64,000 nt of DNA from Symploca sp. SIO1C2 (GCA_010672925.1 JAAHFP010000002.1:367244-431243); one strand, 5' to 3'; shown: positions 29,245-38,225, counted from the first letter of the stretch. The notes: generated from the sequence alone by a model not told the origin. Numbers and translations: made by a program.

Positions 29245-29343
29245 TACGGACACTTTGTCCGTAAAGAGCTTGATTTCTCCTATTTTCGGTGTCATCATAA
29301 GGTCATTGCAACTAGTTACGGACACTATTTACTACTATGTCCG
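29245..29343. promoter_or_regulatory. WYL/cas3' intergenic region with TACGGACA dyads
   Basis: TACGGACA-CTT-TGTCCGTA at 29245..29263; TACGGACA at 29317 with TGTCCG at 29338 over the cas3' start. Confidence 0.6.
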
Positions 29344-31769
29344 AATACCAGATTACCCTGAAACCTATTTATTCTTGCCCTGCGGAGGAATTGCCGCCAG
29401 GGGTGAAGCTACCAGAAGGTTGGTCATTGTCTTGGCATCAAGCCGCCACTTATGAAGCATTGCAAGACCCGAACATTGATGTGGTGTTCAATACAGCGAT
29501 GACGGGGGATGGGAAAAGCTTAGCAGCTCAGCTAAGAGTCTTACAAGGAGAAGGTTGTGCTCTTTGTCTCTATCCTACCAATGAACTGGCTCGTGACCAG
29601 GAAATGCAGACAAGGAGGTATATCGAACAATTCCAGCCACCCCATGAACCTCGTGTGGTGAGGCTCTCAGGAGCAGAGTTGGAGATTTATGCCGAAAATG
29701 AGGGATTGAGGAAAGGCGCTGCGATCGCTTCTCGTACAGCCCAGGCAGAAATATTACTGACTAATCCTGATATTTTCCACTATTTACATCGAGGAGCCTA
29801 TCTATTTAAAGGGGATAGTCCCGATAAATTGTGGGGGAAGATTGATAAGGATTTTGACTTATTTGTTTTTGATGAATTTCACGTCTTTGAGCCTCCCCAA
29901 ATTGCCGGTGTGATGAACACAATGTTGCTGATTCGCTGTACCAATCGGCGCAAGAAGTTTCTCTTTCTTTCCGCTACCCCTGACCTACAGTTAATTGAGC
30001 GATTGGAAAAGGCAGGATTTCGAGTTAAGCAAATTAACCCCCTAGAGCAACAAAAGTATAAGTTTCCCGATACTGTAGCCGAATCTCAACAATTAGCTCT
30101 CGATAAATGGCGACAGGTATCACAAGCAATTACCCTTAATTTTATTCCCCTTGAACCCTCTTTTCAAGCAGCGGAAACTTGGCTTAAAGAAAACAGTGAT
30201 TTAATTGTGGCTCAGTTTCAGCAATATCCAGGAAGTAAGGGAGCAATTATTCTCAACTCCATTGCGGCAGTAAAACGGCTAGTGCTGTTTTTGCGGGAAG
30301 CATTGCAGCCCTTGGGTTTGACAGTAGGGGAGAATACCGGGTTATCGGGCAGAGGAGAAAAAGAGCGATCGCTTTTAGCAGATTTAGTTATCGGTACTAG
30401 CACTATTGATGTGGGTGTTGATTTCAAGATTAATTTTCTGCTGTTTGAATCCTCTGATGCCGGTAATTTTATTCAACGGTTGGGAAGATTAGGAAGGCAT
30501 GATGGTTATGAACAGGATGGGGAAAAAGTTAGTTTTGATAAGTTCACAGCCTATGCTCTCGTAGCCAACTTTTTGGTCGAACGTTTGTTTAAGAGAAGGC
30601 AGGAGGCAGGAGGCAGGAGGCAGGAGGTAAGAGGTAGGGAGAAGGAGCAGGTGGTAGGTGGTAGGTGGCAGAACCCACCCCTAACCCCTCCAAGGAGGGG
30701 GACAAGAGGTAGGGGGAAGGATATAGAAGGTAGGGTGCAGGAGGCAGGAGGTAGTACCGATGAAACAAACTTTACCACAATAGATGAAAATCCATCTCGA
30801 CCCGTCTCCGCGTCTCCGCGTCCCCGCGTCTCCCTATCACCACATTCCCCAGTCTCTGTATTAGAATCGGGGGGAATTTATGAGCGTCCCTTTTTCCACC
30901 AGACAATTAGTGATAATTATCGAAGAATTAATGATTTTAGAGGCTACTATTCCCGTTGGGGTGCAGTACAGTCATTGCGGCTGTGTTATCAATTAAGCGA
31001 TCGCACAATTAAGCAGCAATATGCTCAAAGTCGGGAGAAATTTAGCCAAGCTTGTGAGGATGTATTTAATACTAACTTAAAACGGGTAGGAGGTAGGGTT
31101 AGTGGCTGGAGAAGAGATTGGCAACAACTTTCTGGTAAGGATAAGGGTAATCCAATTGCCGAAGATGCTTCTAGCTTCCGTGGTGTCAGCATTCTGCAAT
31201 GTGGACTCTATGATCTTACAGAAGAAAACGAGTGCGATCGCTTTAAAACTTACGACTTGCCAGGAATTCTCAGTAACCTAGAGATTGAACTGTGGACAAA
31301 GGCGGCATTTATACGGACACTTAAGGAAACTGCTGCACGGCAAGGAATGCCGATTCCCAAGGGACGTTTTGAGCATTGTCTAGCATTGATGAAGTTGCGG
31401 ACATACCGAGAGAAGCGGTTGAATTGGAAGTTTACTTATCCTGGTAATTTGCAACCCATTGCCGATGCTTGGCAGGTTCAGGTATTAATGGGAATTCAAG
31501 TGTGGCAACCAGATAACCCCTGGATTGGTGAAATTAATCAGCGTTTGAGACTGCAAGGATTAGTTGGTTATGTGCTGCGGCGTCCGGTGGTTGAAGTACG
31601 GAGGCGGTTACAGTTACCAATGCATTTTCAGATTTATCCCATTAGTGATGACTACAGCATACATGAGGCAACTGCTCCCTATGCGATCGCGTTTAGTCAA
31701 TCGGCACTGTTGTTAGATACGTTGGCGTACAGGTTGAAGAGTGAAGGAGGTGAATCGTGGATTGTTTAG
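29337..31769 (+). CDS. cas3: Type I-D Cas3' helicase (no HD domain)
   Basis: TAMTGDGKSLAAQLR (Walker A), LFVFDEFHVFEPPQ (DExH), LGRLGRHDG; contains a low-complexity in-frame insertion. Confidence 0.9.
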   Translation: MSEYQITLKPIYSCPAEELPPGVKLPEGWSLSWHQAATYEALQDPNIDVVFNTAMTGDGKSLAAQLRVLQGEGCALCLYPTNELARDQEMQTRRYIEQFQPPHEPRVVRLSGAELEIYAENEGLRKGAAIASRTAQAEILLTNPDIFHYLHRGAYLFKGDSPDKLWGKIDKDFDLFVFDEFHVFEPPQIAGVMNTMLLIRCTNRRKKFLFLSATPDLQLIERLEKAGFRVKQINPLEQQKYKFPDTVAESQQLALDKWRQVSQAITLNFIPLEPSFQAAETWLKENSDLIVAQFQQYPGSKGAIILNSIAAVKRLVLFLREALQPLGLTVGENTGLSGRGEKERSLLADLVIGTSTIDVGVDFKINFLLFESSDAGNFIQRLGRLGRHDGYEQDGEKVSFDKFTAYALVANFLVERLFKRRQEAGGRRQEVRGREKEQVVGGRWQNPPLTPPRRGTRGRGKDIEGRVQEAGGSTDETNFTTIDENPSRPVSASPRPRVSLSPHSPVSVLESGGIYERPFFHQTISDNYRRINDFRGYYSRWGAVQSLRLCYQLSDRTIKQQYAQSREKFSQACEDVFNTNLKRVGGRVSGWRRDWQQLSGKDKGNPIAEDASSFRGVSILQCGLYDLTEENECDRFKTYDLPGILSNLEIELWTKAAFIRTLKETAARQGMPIPKGRFEHCLALMKLRTYREKRLNWKFTYPGNLQPIADAWQVQVLMGIQVWQPDNPWIGEINQRLRLQGLVGYVLRRPVVEVRRRLQLPMHFQIYPISDDYSIHEATAPYAIAFSQSALLLDTLAYRLKSEGGESWIV
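30591..30865 (+). repeat. In-frame repeat-derived insertion inside cas3'
   Basis: aggcaggaggcaggaggcagg...aacccacccctaacccctccaaggaggggg...gtctccgcgtctccgcgtccccgcgtctccc, motifs also found in intergenic repeats. Confidence 0.8.
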
Positions 31770-31770
31770 G

Positions 31771-31792
31771 GTTTCAATCCCTGATAGGGATT
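31771..31792 (-). repeat. Orphan CRISPR half-repeat (22 nt), inverted relative to cas3'
   Basis: gtttcaatccctgatagggatt is the exact reverse complement of AATCCCTATCAGGGATTGAAAC. Confidence 0.9.
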
Positions 31793-32112
31793 CTTGGAGT
31801 TAGACGGAGGAGTAAACAGCTTACGCCATTAAGTTCAGACGTAAGTATTCTCAACCCCCAAAAGCTATAAAGCAAGATTTGATAGTAGATGGCTGGTTAA
31901 GCACTTAACAAAAGGACAAACCTAAAGCAATCAATCCTAAACAAGCTTCAGCAATCAATCCTAAACAAGCTTCCCTCTCCTTTCTTCAAACTCAACAATG
32001 CCTCAATATTTTAGAGATTAATAATGAACGAGCAACAACTATTAGCAAGAATTACAGTTAAGACGAAAATCTTTTTAGCTTTTGCAATATTCTCAACAAG
32101 CATCGTAACCCA

Positions 32113-32280
32113 CCGGTCGTTTTAACGACCGGCTAATAGCTCAAGTCCACTTAAGTGGACTAATAACCTTAAGCGTCTACAAAGAATTAGTGAAAGTTTT
32201 TTCAACAAAATTTTTGCTTACCTGTTTATCCAGTCGTCTTTAGACGACTTTAGCTATAAGCCTGGGGTTTAAACCCCAGG
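32113..32280. repeat. Four-hairpin palindromic element (two inverted modules)
   Basis: CCGGTCGTTTTAACGACCGG-ctaatagctca-AGTCCACTTAAGTGGACT ... AGTCGTCTTTAGACGACT-ttagctataag-CCTGGGGTTTAAACCCCAGG. Confidence 0.9.
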
Positions 32281-32359
32281 CGGACTTGGCAACTGTCGCA
32301 GGCTCTCAATAGAGACTGGTGATATCTATGGGAGATCAAAATTTTCCTATTAAATCAAA

Positions 32360-32806
32360 ATGACTTACAAAACACCAACAATTGAAGAATTCGGAGAACT
32401 AGCTCAACAACTACCCGAAAAAATACCCTACTTAAAAATGTTAGTCCTATTTGGTTCTAGAGCCACAGGTAAAACTCATGCTAATAGTGATTGGGATTTT
32501 GCGGCACTCTACGATGAACAACTTAGAGAGGAATCTTGTAGAGGTTTTGCCTGGTTTGAGGTTCCTGGACTTGTTGGTGAAATTTTTAACATCAACAGCG
32601 ACAAGATTGATATGGTTGAACTTAATCGTGGCACACCATTGCTGAATTATCATGTAGCGCGTGATGGGAAATTATTATACGAAAAAGAACCTGGAGAGTT
32701 TCTGAATTTTCAACGCCAAGCTTGGAAAACTTATGCCGACACCGCTAAATTCCGTAAGGCTCAACAGCGGAGCATTGAACTATGGCTACAAAGGTGGGGT
32801 GTATGA
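32360..32806 (+). CDS. MNT-type nucleotidyltransferase
   Basis: LVLFGSRATGKTHANSDWDFAALY (GSxxxG...DxD pattern). Confidence 0.85.
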   Translation: MTYKTPTIEEFGELAQQLPEKIPYLKMLVLFGSRATGKTHANSDWDFAALYDEQLREESCRGFAWFEVPGLVGEIFNINSDKIDMVELNRGTPLLNYHVARDGKLLYEKEPGEFLNFQRQAWKTYADTAKFRKAQQRSIELWLQRWGV

Positions 32807-33378
32807 CAGCTCAATTGAACGGTGAAGAAATTATACGTCATATTCAACAAACTTATGAAGATTTTCTAGCAAAACCTGAAAATAGAGAGTTTGTTAATCG
32901 TTTAAGTCTACTAGTCCAAAAGTATCAGCAAATTGCTGCGATGGAAGCTGATGCTGAAACCAATCCTTTGGTAGGTTTGGAGCGCGAAAACCTACTCATG
33001 GAAGCTGAATCTGAATTAGAGGAAATCTCAATTCAAATTAAAGATGCTTGTGAATTAAATCTATCACCGTCTGAGGGAGAACTATTCGAGGGATATACTC
33101 AAGGTGAAATTGAGGAAATACAAGAACTTATGCAGCAATGGAGTCCAGCAACCTATGCTGATGTTGCAGCTAGCATTCTTGATCATGCTTTTAGGAAAGA
33201 TTTTGAACCACTGGATTATCTACGGAGAGCATCAAGGTTTGACAAACCTAAAGCAATCCGCATTCCACGCTTAGGTTCTAGTGAAATGGGTACAGTAAGA
33301 TGGGAGATTAAAAGTACTGGAGAATATCTTATAGAAACACCAGAAGGCAAAATTGTCACCTATGGCTTCAATGATTAA
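32803..33378 (+). CDS. Hypothetical protein, ATGA overlap with the upstream MNT gene
   Basis: ATG 32803 overlaps TGA 32804-32806; no recognised domain. Confidence 0.6.
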   Translation: MTAQLNGEEIIRHIQQTYEDFLAKPENREFVNRLSLLVQKYQQIAAMEADAETNPLVGLERENLLMEAESELEEISIQIKDACELNLSPSEGELFEGYTQGEIEEIQELMQQWSPATYADVAASILDHAFRKDFEPLDYLRRASRFDKPKAIRIPRLGSSEMGTVRWEIKSTGEYLIETPEGKIVTYGFND

Positions 33379-33404
33379 AAAATACTATTGATAAGATTAC
33401 TACT

Positions 33405-33818
33405 ATGGAAAGAGACCAAGCTGCACTTTTTGAACGGAACCGACTTGCTGAATTGAAAAATCGTCTTTTTGCTCAGGAGAGAGCCATGAAAGATGAACGC
33501 CGCAAGTTATGGGAGATAGAAAAAGACTCAGAGGAAGCATATACGGTTTGGAGTAAATTGGAAATTTTATCCACCTATATCGCCGGATATGTTAGTCAGA
33601 TTGTGACTTCAGGTCACACCCGTCAAGAACCTCGTGATGTCATTAACCATTTACATCAGCTGAGTATTTTCGATTTTGACTGTATTGTTGATTGGTATCG
33701 CTCTTCGGAAGCAGAATATCCCAAAATAAAGCAATTTTTTGAACTTTTAGACTATATCCGTCTTCTCACTCTGGAGTATGTCGAACGATATCAGTTACTG
33801 GAAATGCAGCAAAAATAA
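33405..33818 (+). CDS. Hypothetical mostly helical protein (possible HEPN-like RDVINH motif)
   Basis: 137 aa; R77-x4-H82 motif; speculative fold. Confidence 0.5.
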   Translation: MERDQAALFERNRLAELKNRLFAQERAMKDERRKLWEIEKDSEEAYTVWSKLEILSTYIAGYVSQIVTSGHTRQEPRDVINHLHQLSIFDFDCIVDWYRSSEAEYPKIKQFFELLDYIRLLTLEYVERYQLLEMQQK

Positions 33819-33830
33819 TTGGGGAAGACA

Positions 33831-36800
33831 ATGGCTAAAAAACCTAAGGATGTTGAAGAGTTACAACAACTTTCTCTATTTGACACCGAGATAACCTTAA
33901 ACTCAGAACAAGATGATGACTGGTTAGAGGATGAAGATTTCGGCTTTGATGGGGAACCTTCGGATCGTACTATCGAAACCTCTCAAGCCTTACTCACTCT
34001 CCAACTGCTGCAAGAAGCTATTGAAGCACAAAATCCTGATGATCCAGTAATGCGGGATTTCGGAACATATGTTTTGCCGAAATTGCTGCGATTGGCTATT
34101 GGGGTAACGGCTAAAGGAGGTAAGTTTTTTGATAACATTGACAAAGAACGAGAAGCAGCATGGAAAATCTATTTGTTGATAATCGCTAAATTATTAAATG
34201 GCAATTACTTCAGATTATTTGATTTTTATTTTCGTACCTTGATTCAGCAACACCGGAAACAGAAGGTTCGACGGGATAATGCCGCTGATCAATCCCTGAA
34301 TACTCACTTACTCAATGGCTTATTTCCCGCTAATTTAATTGAGAAACGGTTGGAAAAGCTGAATACCACTATCAAGCGAGTGGTACGAGAAAGGGAACGA
34401 CGCTTGGTGATGGCGGCATTTATTCTCCATGATTTTGAAAAGTTTCCTGAGCCTGATGTACCAGCAAATTGTCGCAAATTATCCATAGCGGAGCATCGCC
34501 AAATTATTGAACGTCTGGTTCATCAGCTAAGATTAGATTCTTTTATTAATCCTGAAGAACCAGAAGCTTATCAAGAGTATATTGATGATTTACTCTGCAT
34601 GGCGTATAATGCCCAAAGACGCTGGGATACTAACTGGAACTTTTCCGAATTTGGACTTAATGTTACCTTAAGCGATCGCGCCCTTAGACAACTTTCCGAT
34701 TTAACCTGTCTGGCGGACTCCCTAGCATCTATAGTTAAGCATCCCCAAGATGCTCAAAATCAAAGACTTAACGACATTATCCACAGTTTAAGCGATGGTA
34801 ACTTGAAGTTTACCTATCACAGTATTGCGGAAAATCGAGGTGTACTGACTAATGTGGTAAATAATGCCTTAATGCAGGCTCATACCGCAGTTAATACAGA
34901 AGCATCTATATATTATGAGCCACTGCTGTATTTACCAACTGGAGTAATCTATCTCGCAACTCGTGATGCACCCCCTATCTCAACGGCAGATTTAACAGAC
35001 AGAGTAGTTACTCAAATCCAATCCCTCTGTCGGCAACAATTACGCTTGAGACAAACCGGTTTTAGCAGAGATGGTAAGGGGATGAAATATGCTGATTATT
35101 ACGAGTTGTTCTTTGATGATGTCGGGTTAATGCAAGTGGCTTTAGATGCTACCTTGCGTATCCTCAATCCCAATAAAACCTCGGTGGCTAAAAGTCGTAG
35201 CGATAATCTGGTCAAGTTTCAGCAAAAAAATGTCCTCTCTGCTGATTATGACTTTATCTTTAAGGATGATATCCGCATTGATCAGCTAGCGGAATTTGGT
35301 GATGTGGTTAGCCGCAAGATTTGGGGGGAGAGAGTTAATCGTATTGCTGTAGCCTGTAAGCAGAATCAGCAGTTACCGAAACTCCCTTATCTGGATTTAG
35401 TGCAGAAAGTTGCTGAATATTGGAACCTCTCGGAATACTTACCCCCAATCCGAGAGATTCAGCGCATTAATGAAAGCCTTAAGGAAAATCAGCTTAAGGG
35501 AAATACAGGAGGAGTGCCTTACGAATGGTACTTTTTAGCCGCCAAGTATCTGGAAAATCATCCTGGGATAGAAGATATTCGTCCCATCGGTGAAAAATTG
35601 ATTACTTATCTTACCAGTCTCACTCAACCGATTACTGCTGAGTACCAGTTACCAGATGGTTGGGATGATTTGAGGCTATGGGTAAAGCAGGTAGTAATGT
35701 TACCGGTGATATCAAGTCCGGTAGAATACTTACACTTTGGTGCAAATAAGGCAGAACCCACCCCTAACCCCTCCAAGGAGGGGGACCGGAGGCAGAAGGC
35801 AGAAGGGAAGGAAGAAGGTTGCAAGGTAGAAGGAGATGATAAGTGTTTAGCCGGTATTCGTAATCAAGGGCAATCTTCTGCAAAGCAGGCGGATATCTTC
35901 CTTAAAGAATTAGCCAATTACCAGCTTGCGAAGAAACCGGGTAGAGGCAGACAGTTAATTTGTTCAATTTCCCATTCTCCCTACACCGTTACTGAACAGA
36001 TGGAGTCAGCGGTTTTGTTTACTCCCCAGGTGTATACCAACAAACAAATGCTAGGAGGTTCTAACGCCAAGCGCAATATTTCCAGTATTGCCGGTTTAGA
36101 GATGATGCTGCGGCAAATTTTGATGAATCAAACCCAAGCCGTTGGCAAGCGATTTGAGGATGGTAAGTACCGCTACCTCTATTTTTATCCCACCTACTAC
36201 TTCACCCCAGAGACAAACAAGTTTCTGCAAAAAGCCTACAGTAGGATTGCTCAAACTCGTTTTGATACCAGTATCCGCAACCATTTTATCAAAAAGAACT
36301 TCCAAGCAGACTTCCAACGCGATCGCTACCAAAGTGTGGATACCTTTCTTATATCAAGTCCGGTTGAATACTTACACTCGGGTAACAAGAAGGCAGAACC
36401 CACCCCTAACCCCTCCAAGGAGGGGGACCGGAGGCAGAGGGCAGAAAGGAATTCTCACTGTTTATCCGAACTTGATACGATTGCAGAAAATCCTAAACCG
36501 GGCAAAGACCGAACCTTTAAGTTGAGCTATCCCGAAGACCAACCGATGACATTTTACTTTATGGCGATGCCACCGGGAAGGGATAGTACGGATACGGAAT
36601 CCTGGGTAATGCCGAGTTGGTTAGCTTTTGCCTTCCCCATGATTCTGGATGTAAAAACCGTAGTTTCCGAGTCGCCGATTCCCCCCTTTAATGATGGTGC
36701 CGAATTTGAAGAAAGCGTTTTTCTCGATAGTGCCCCTTATGCCTTCCGGATGCTCACCAAACGCGATCGCTTCCGTCTTGATTATATCCTGGATGGTTGG

Positions 36801-37529
36801 AAAGAAAACGATATTCAGTATCCCGCCCCTTTAAATGTCCTCACTGCTGCTTATGCCATTCACCTTGATGTTAATGCCAAACAAGGTAAATCTGGTTATG
36901 ACCCTCATTGGGGTAAATTTACCGAACTTGCCAGAGATTTTGCCACCAGTCCTCTCTACGTTTTCAGTTACCTCAACCGTTGGGTTCGCCATCAAGGTGT
37001 GGAAACAGCCTGGATTGAGAAAATTCGACTCTATGCTTATCAATTTTACCCTTGTTTTGACCCTTACACCAAATACAATCGAGACGCGGAGGCATTAATA
37101 GTGGAAGCAGAATCAAGTTTAAATCATCCCCAAAAACTGACGGAACTATATCGTAAGTTCTACCGAGCCAATAAGCGATACAATCCTAAAGCAAATGCTG
37201 TCTTAAAACCCATTGATATTGCTGCCGAAACCATCCTTAAAGCAGAATCTACAGTTTTCCAAGGTGAAGCCTTAGTTGCAGCCGTTGCCGCCGAAATTTT
37301 CAAGCTGATGGAACGAGTTCATGCTTCTACTGCTGAGGGACGCTGGATATTTAGTAAACGAGAAGTAGAAAGGGAGGCAATTTTAGACTTTGCTCGGTAT
37401 TTTGTTGTGGAAGTATTTGAAAAGTCTTTTGCAGGCGATCGCGCTCGTTTAGCCGGACGACAAATTAACCTTATTCGTGATACTTGTGAGTTTTTGTATC
37501 GCCTTGAAGATGACAAGGAGAATGGCTAA
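33831..37529 (+). CDS. cas10d: Type I-D Cas10d/Csc3 with HD motif (ORF opens at 33819)
   Basis: VMAAFILHDFEKFPEPD (HD), large subunit between cas3' and csc2; two in-frame MITE-like insertions. Confidence 0.9.
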   Translation: MAKKPKDVEELQQLSLFDTEITLNSEQDDDWLEDEDFGFDGEPSDRTIETSQALLTLQLLQEAIEAQNPDDPVMRDFGTYVLPKLLRLAIGVTAKGGKFFDNIDKEREAAWKIYLLIIAKLLNGNYFRLFDFYFRTLIQQHRKQKVRRDNAADQSLNTHLLNGLFPANLIEKRLEKLNTTIKRVVRERERRLVMAAFILHDFEKFPEPDVPANCRKLSIAEHRQIIERLVHQLRLDSFINPEEPEAYQEYIDDLLCMAYNAQRRWDTNWNFSEFGLNVTLSDRALRQLSDLTCLADSLASIVKHPQDAQNQRLNDIIHSLSDGNLKFTYHSIAENRGVLTNVVNNALMQAHTAVNTEASIYYEPLLYLPTGVIYLATRDAPPISTADLTDRVVTQIQSLCRQQLRLRQTGFSRDGKGMKYADYYELFFDDVGLMQVALDATLRILNPNKTSVAKSRSDNLVKFQQKNVLSADYDFIFKDDIRIDQLAEFGDVVSRKIWGERVNRIAVACKQNQQLPKLPYLDLVQKVAEYWNLSEYLPPIREIQRINESLKENQLKGNTGGVPYEWYFLAAKYLENHPGIEDIRPIGEKLITYLTSLTQPITAEYQLPDGWDDLRLWVKQVVMLPVISSPVEYLHFGANKAEPTPNPSKEGDRRQKAEGKEEGCKVEGDDKCLAGIRNQGQSSAKQADIFLKELANYQLAKKPGRGRQLICSISHSPYTVTEQMESAVLFTPQVYTNKQMLGGSNAKRNISSIAGLEMMLRQILMNQTQAVGKRFEDGKYRYLYFYPTYYFTPETNKFLQKAYSRIAQTRFDTSIRNHFIKKNFQADFQRDRYQSVDTFLISSPVEYLHSGNKKAEPTPNPSKEGDRRQRAERNSHCLSELDTIAENPKPGKDRTFKLSYPEDQPMTFYFMAMPPGRDSTDTESWVMPSWLAFAFPMILDVKTVVSESPIPPFNDGAEFEESVFLDSAPYAFRMLTKRDRFRLDYILDGWKENDIQYPAPLNVLTAAYAIHLDVNAKQGKSGYDPHWGKFTELARDFATSPLYVFSYLNRWVRHQGVETAWIEKIRLYAYQFYPCFDPYTKYNRDAEALIVEAESSLNHPQKLTELYRKFYRANKRYNPKANAVLKPIDIAAETILKAESTVFQGEALVAAVAAEIFKLMERVHASTAEGRWIFSKREVEREAILDFARYFVVEVFEKSFAGDRARLAGRQINLIRDTCEFLYRLEDDKENG
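35709..35862 (+). repeat. M1 element in frame inside cas10d (copy a)
   Basis: atatcaagtccggtagaatacttacactttggtgcaaataaggcagaacccacccctaacccctccaagg... encoding ISSPVEYLHFGANKAEPTPNPSKEGDRRQKAEG. Confidence 0.8.
36351..36478 (+). repeat. M1 element in frame inside cas10d (copy b)
   Basis: atatcaagtccggttgaatacttacact ... ggaattctcactgtttatccgaacttgata, both inverted ends present; encodes ISSPVEYLHSGNKKAEPTPNPSKEGDRRQRAE. Confidence 0.85.
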
Positions 37530-37616
37530 TTGCTAATGGTTAATGGCTAATTGCTAATGGCTAATTGGGAATGATTCAAGAATCTAGTACAATATAAAAT
37601 AAAGAAGGTAAGCAAG

Positions 37617-38225
37617 ATGCGTATTTTAGATCCGAACCAATCCTATACCTTTAGTAAAATCTTTGAATTAAGGATTCGTCCCGATGACTTGGCTAATGAG
37701 TTTGGATATAATTTCACTCGTAAGCACTTGCAATTGCCTCAATACCAGCTTGAATTAGAGCATTTAAATTACCTAAAAAATCAGCTTAAAGCAGTACTTC
37801 CTTACGTTGATTTGGTAAACGAAACCTCTCGTCGAGAAGTTTTGATCTCTCAAGTAGTTTTGCAGTTAGTTGGATATACTAAAGCGCAACTAAGAATCGA
37901 GTACTTCATTAAGGTTAACGAGCAATTACAAGGTTACTTAGATTACCTGCTCAGAAGTCCAACGGAGTTGCTAGTAATTGAAGCCAAGCGGGAAGACTTA
38001 GATTATGGTTTTACCCAGCTTGTAGCAGAAATGATTGCTCTAGACAAGTGGGAAAGAACTCCTGAACAATCAATTCTACTTGGTGCAGTAACTACTGGTA
38101 CGATTTGGCAATTTGGTTGTTTGCATCGAGAAACGAAAGAAATTGAGCAAGGATTAGACCTTTATCGAGTTCCCGATGATCTAGATCCACTTATGCGCAT
38201 TCTGGTTCAGGCTCTTGTTGCTTAG
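37617..38225 (+). CDS. PD-(D/E)XK-like (HsdR N-terminal-like) protein
   Basis: GYLDYLLRSPTELLVIEAKREDLDYGFTQLVAEM (D...ExK). Confidence 0.7.
   Translation: MRILDPNQSYTFSKIFELRIRPDDLANEFGYNFTRKHLQLPQYQLELEHLNYLKNQLKAVLPYVDLVNETSRREVLISQVVLQLVGYTKAQLRIEYFIKVNEQLQGYLDYLLRSPTELLVIEAKREDLDYGFTQLVAEMIALDKWERTPEQSILLGAVTTGTIWQFGCLHRETKEIEQGLDLYRVPDDLDPLMRILVQALVA

Noticed and set aside
32360-33378. Canonical MntA-HepT two-gene system
   Set aside because: The adjacent protein (32803..33378) lacks an RX4HXY motif; HEPN-like resemblance is only suggested for the third gene.
35624-36525. ORFs 35624..35824 (-) and 36142..36525 (+) inside cas10d
   Set aside because: Overlap the strongly supported cas10d frame and read through inserted M1 repeats.
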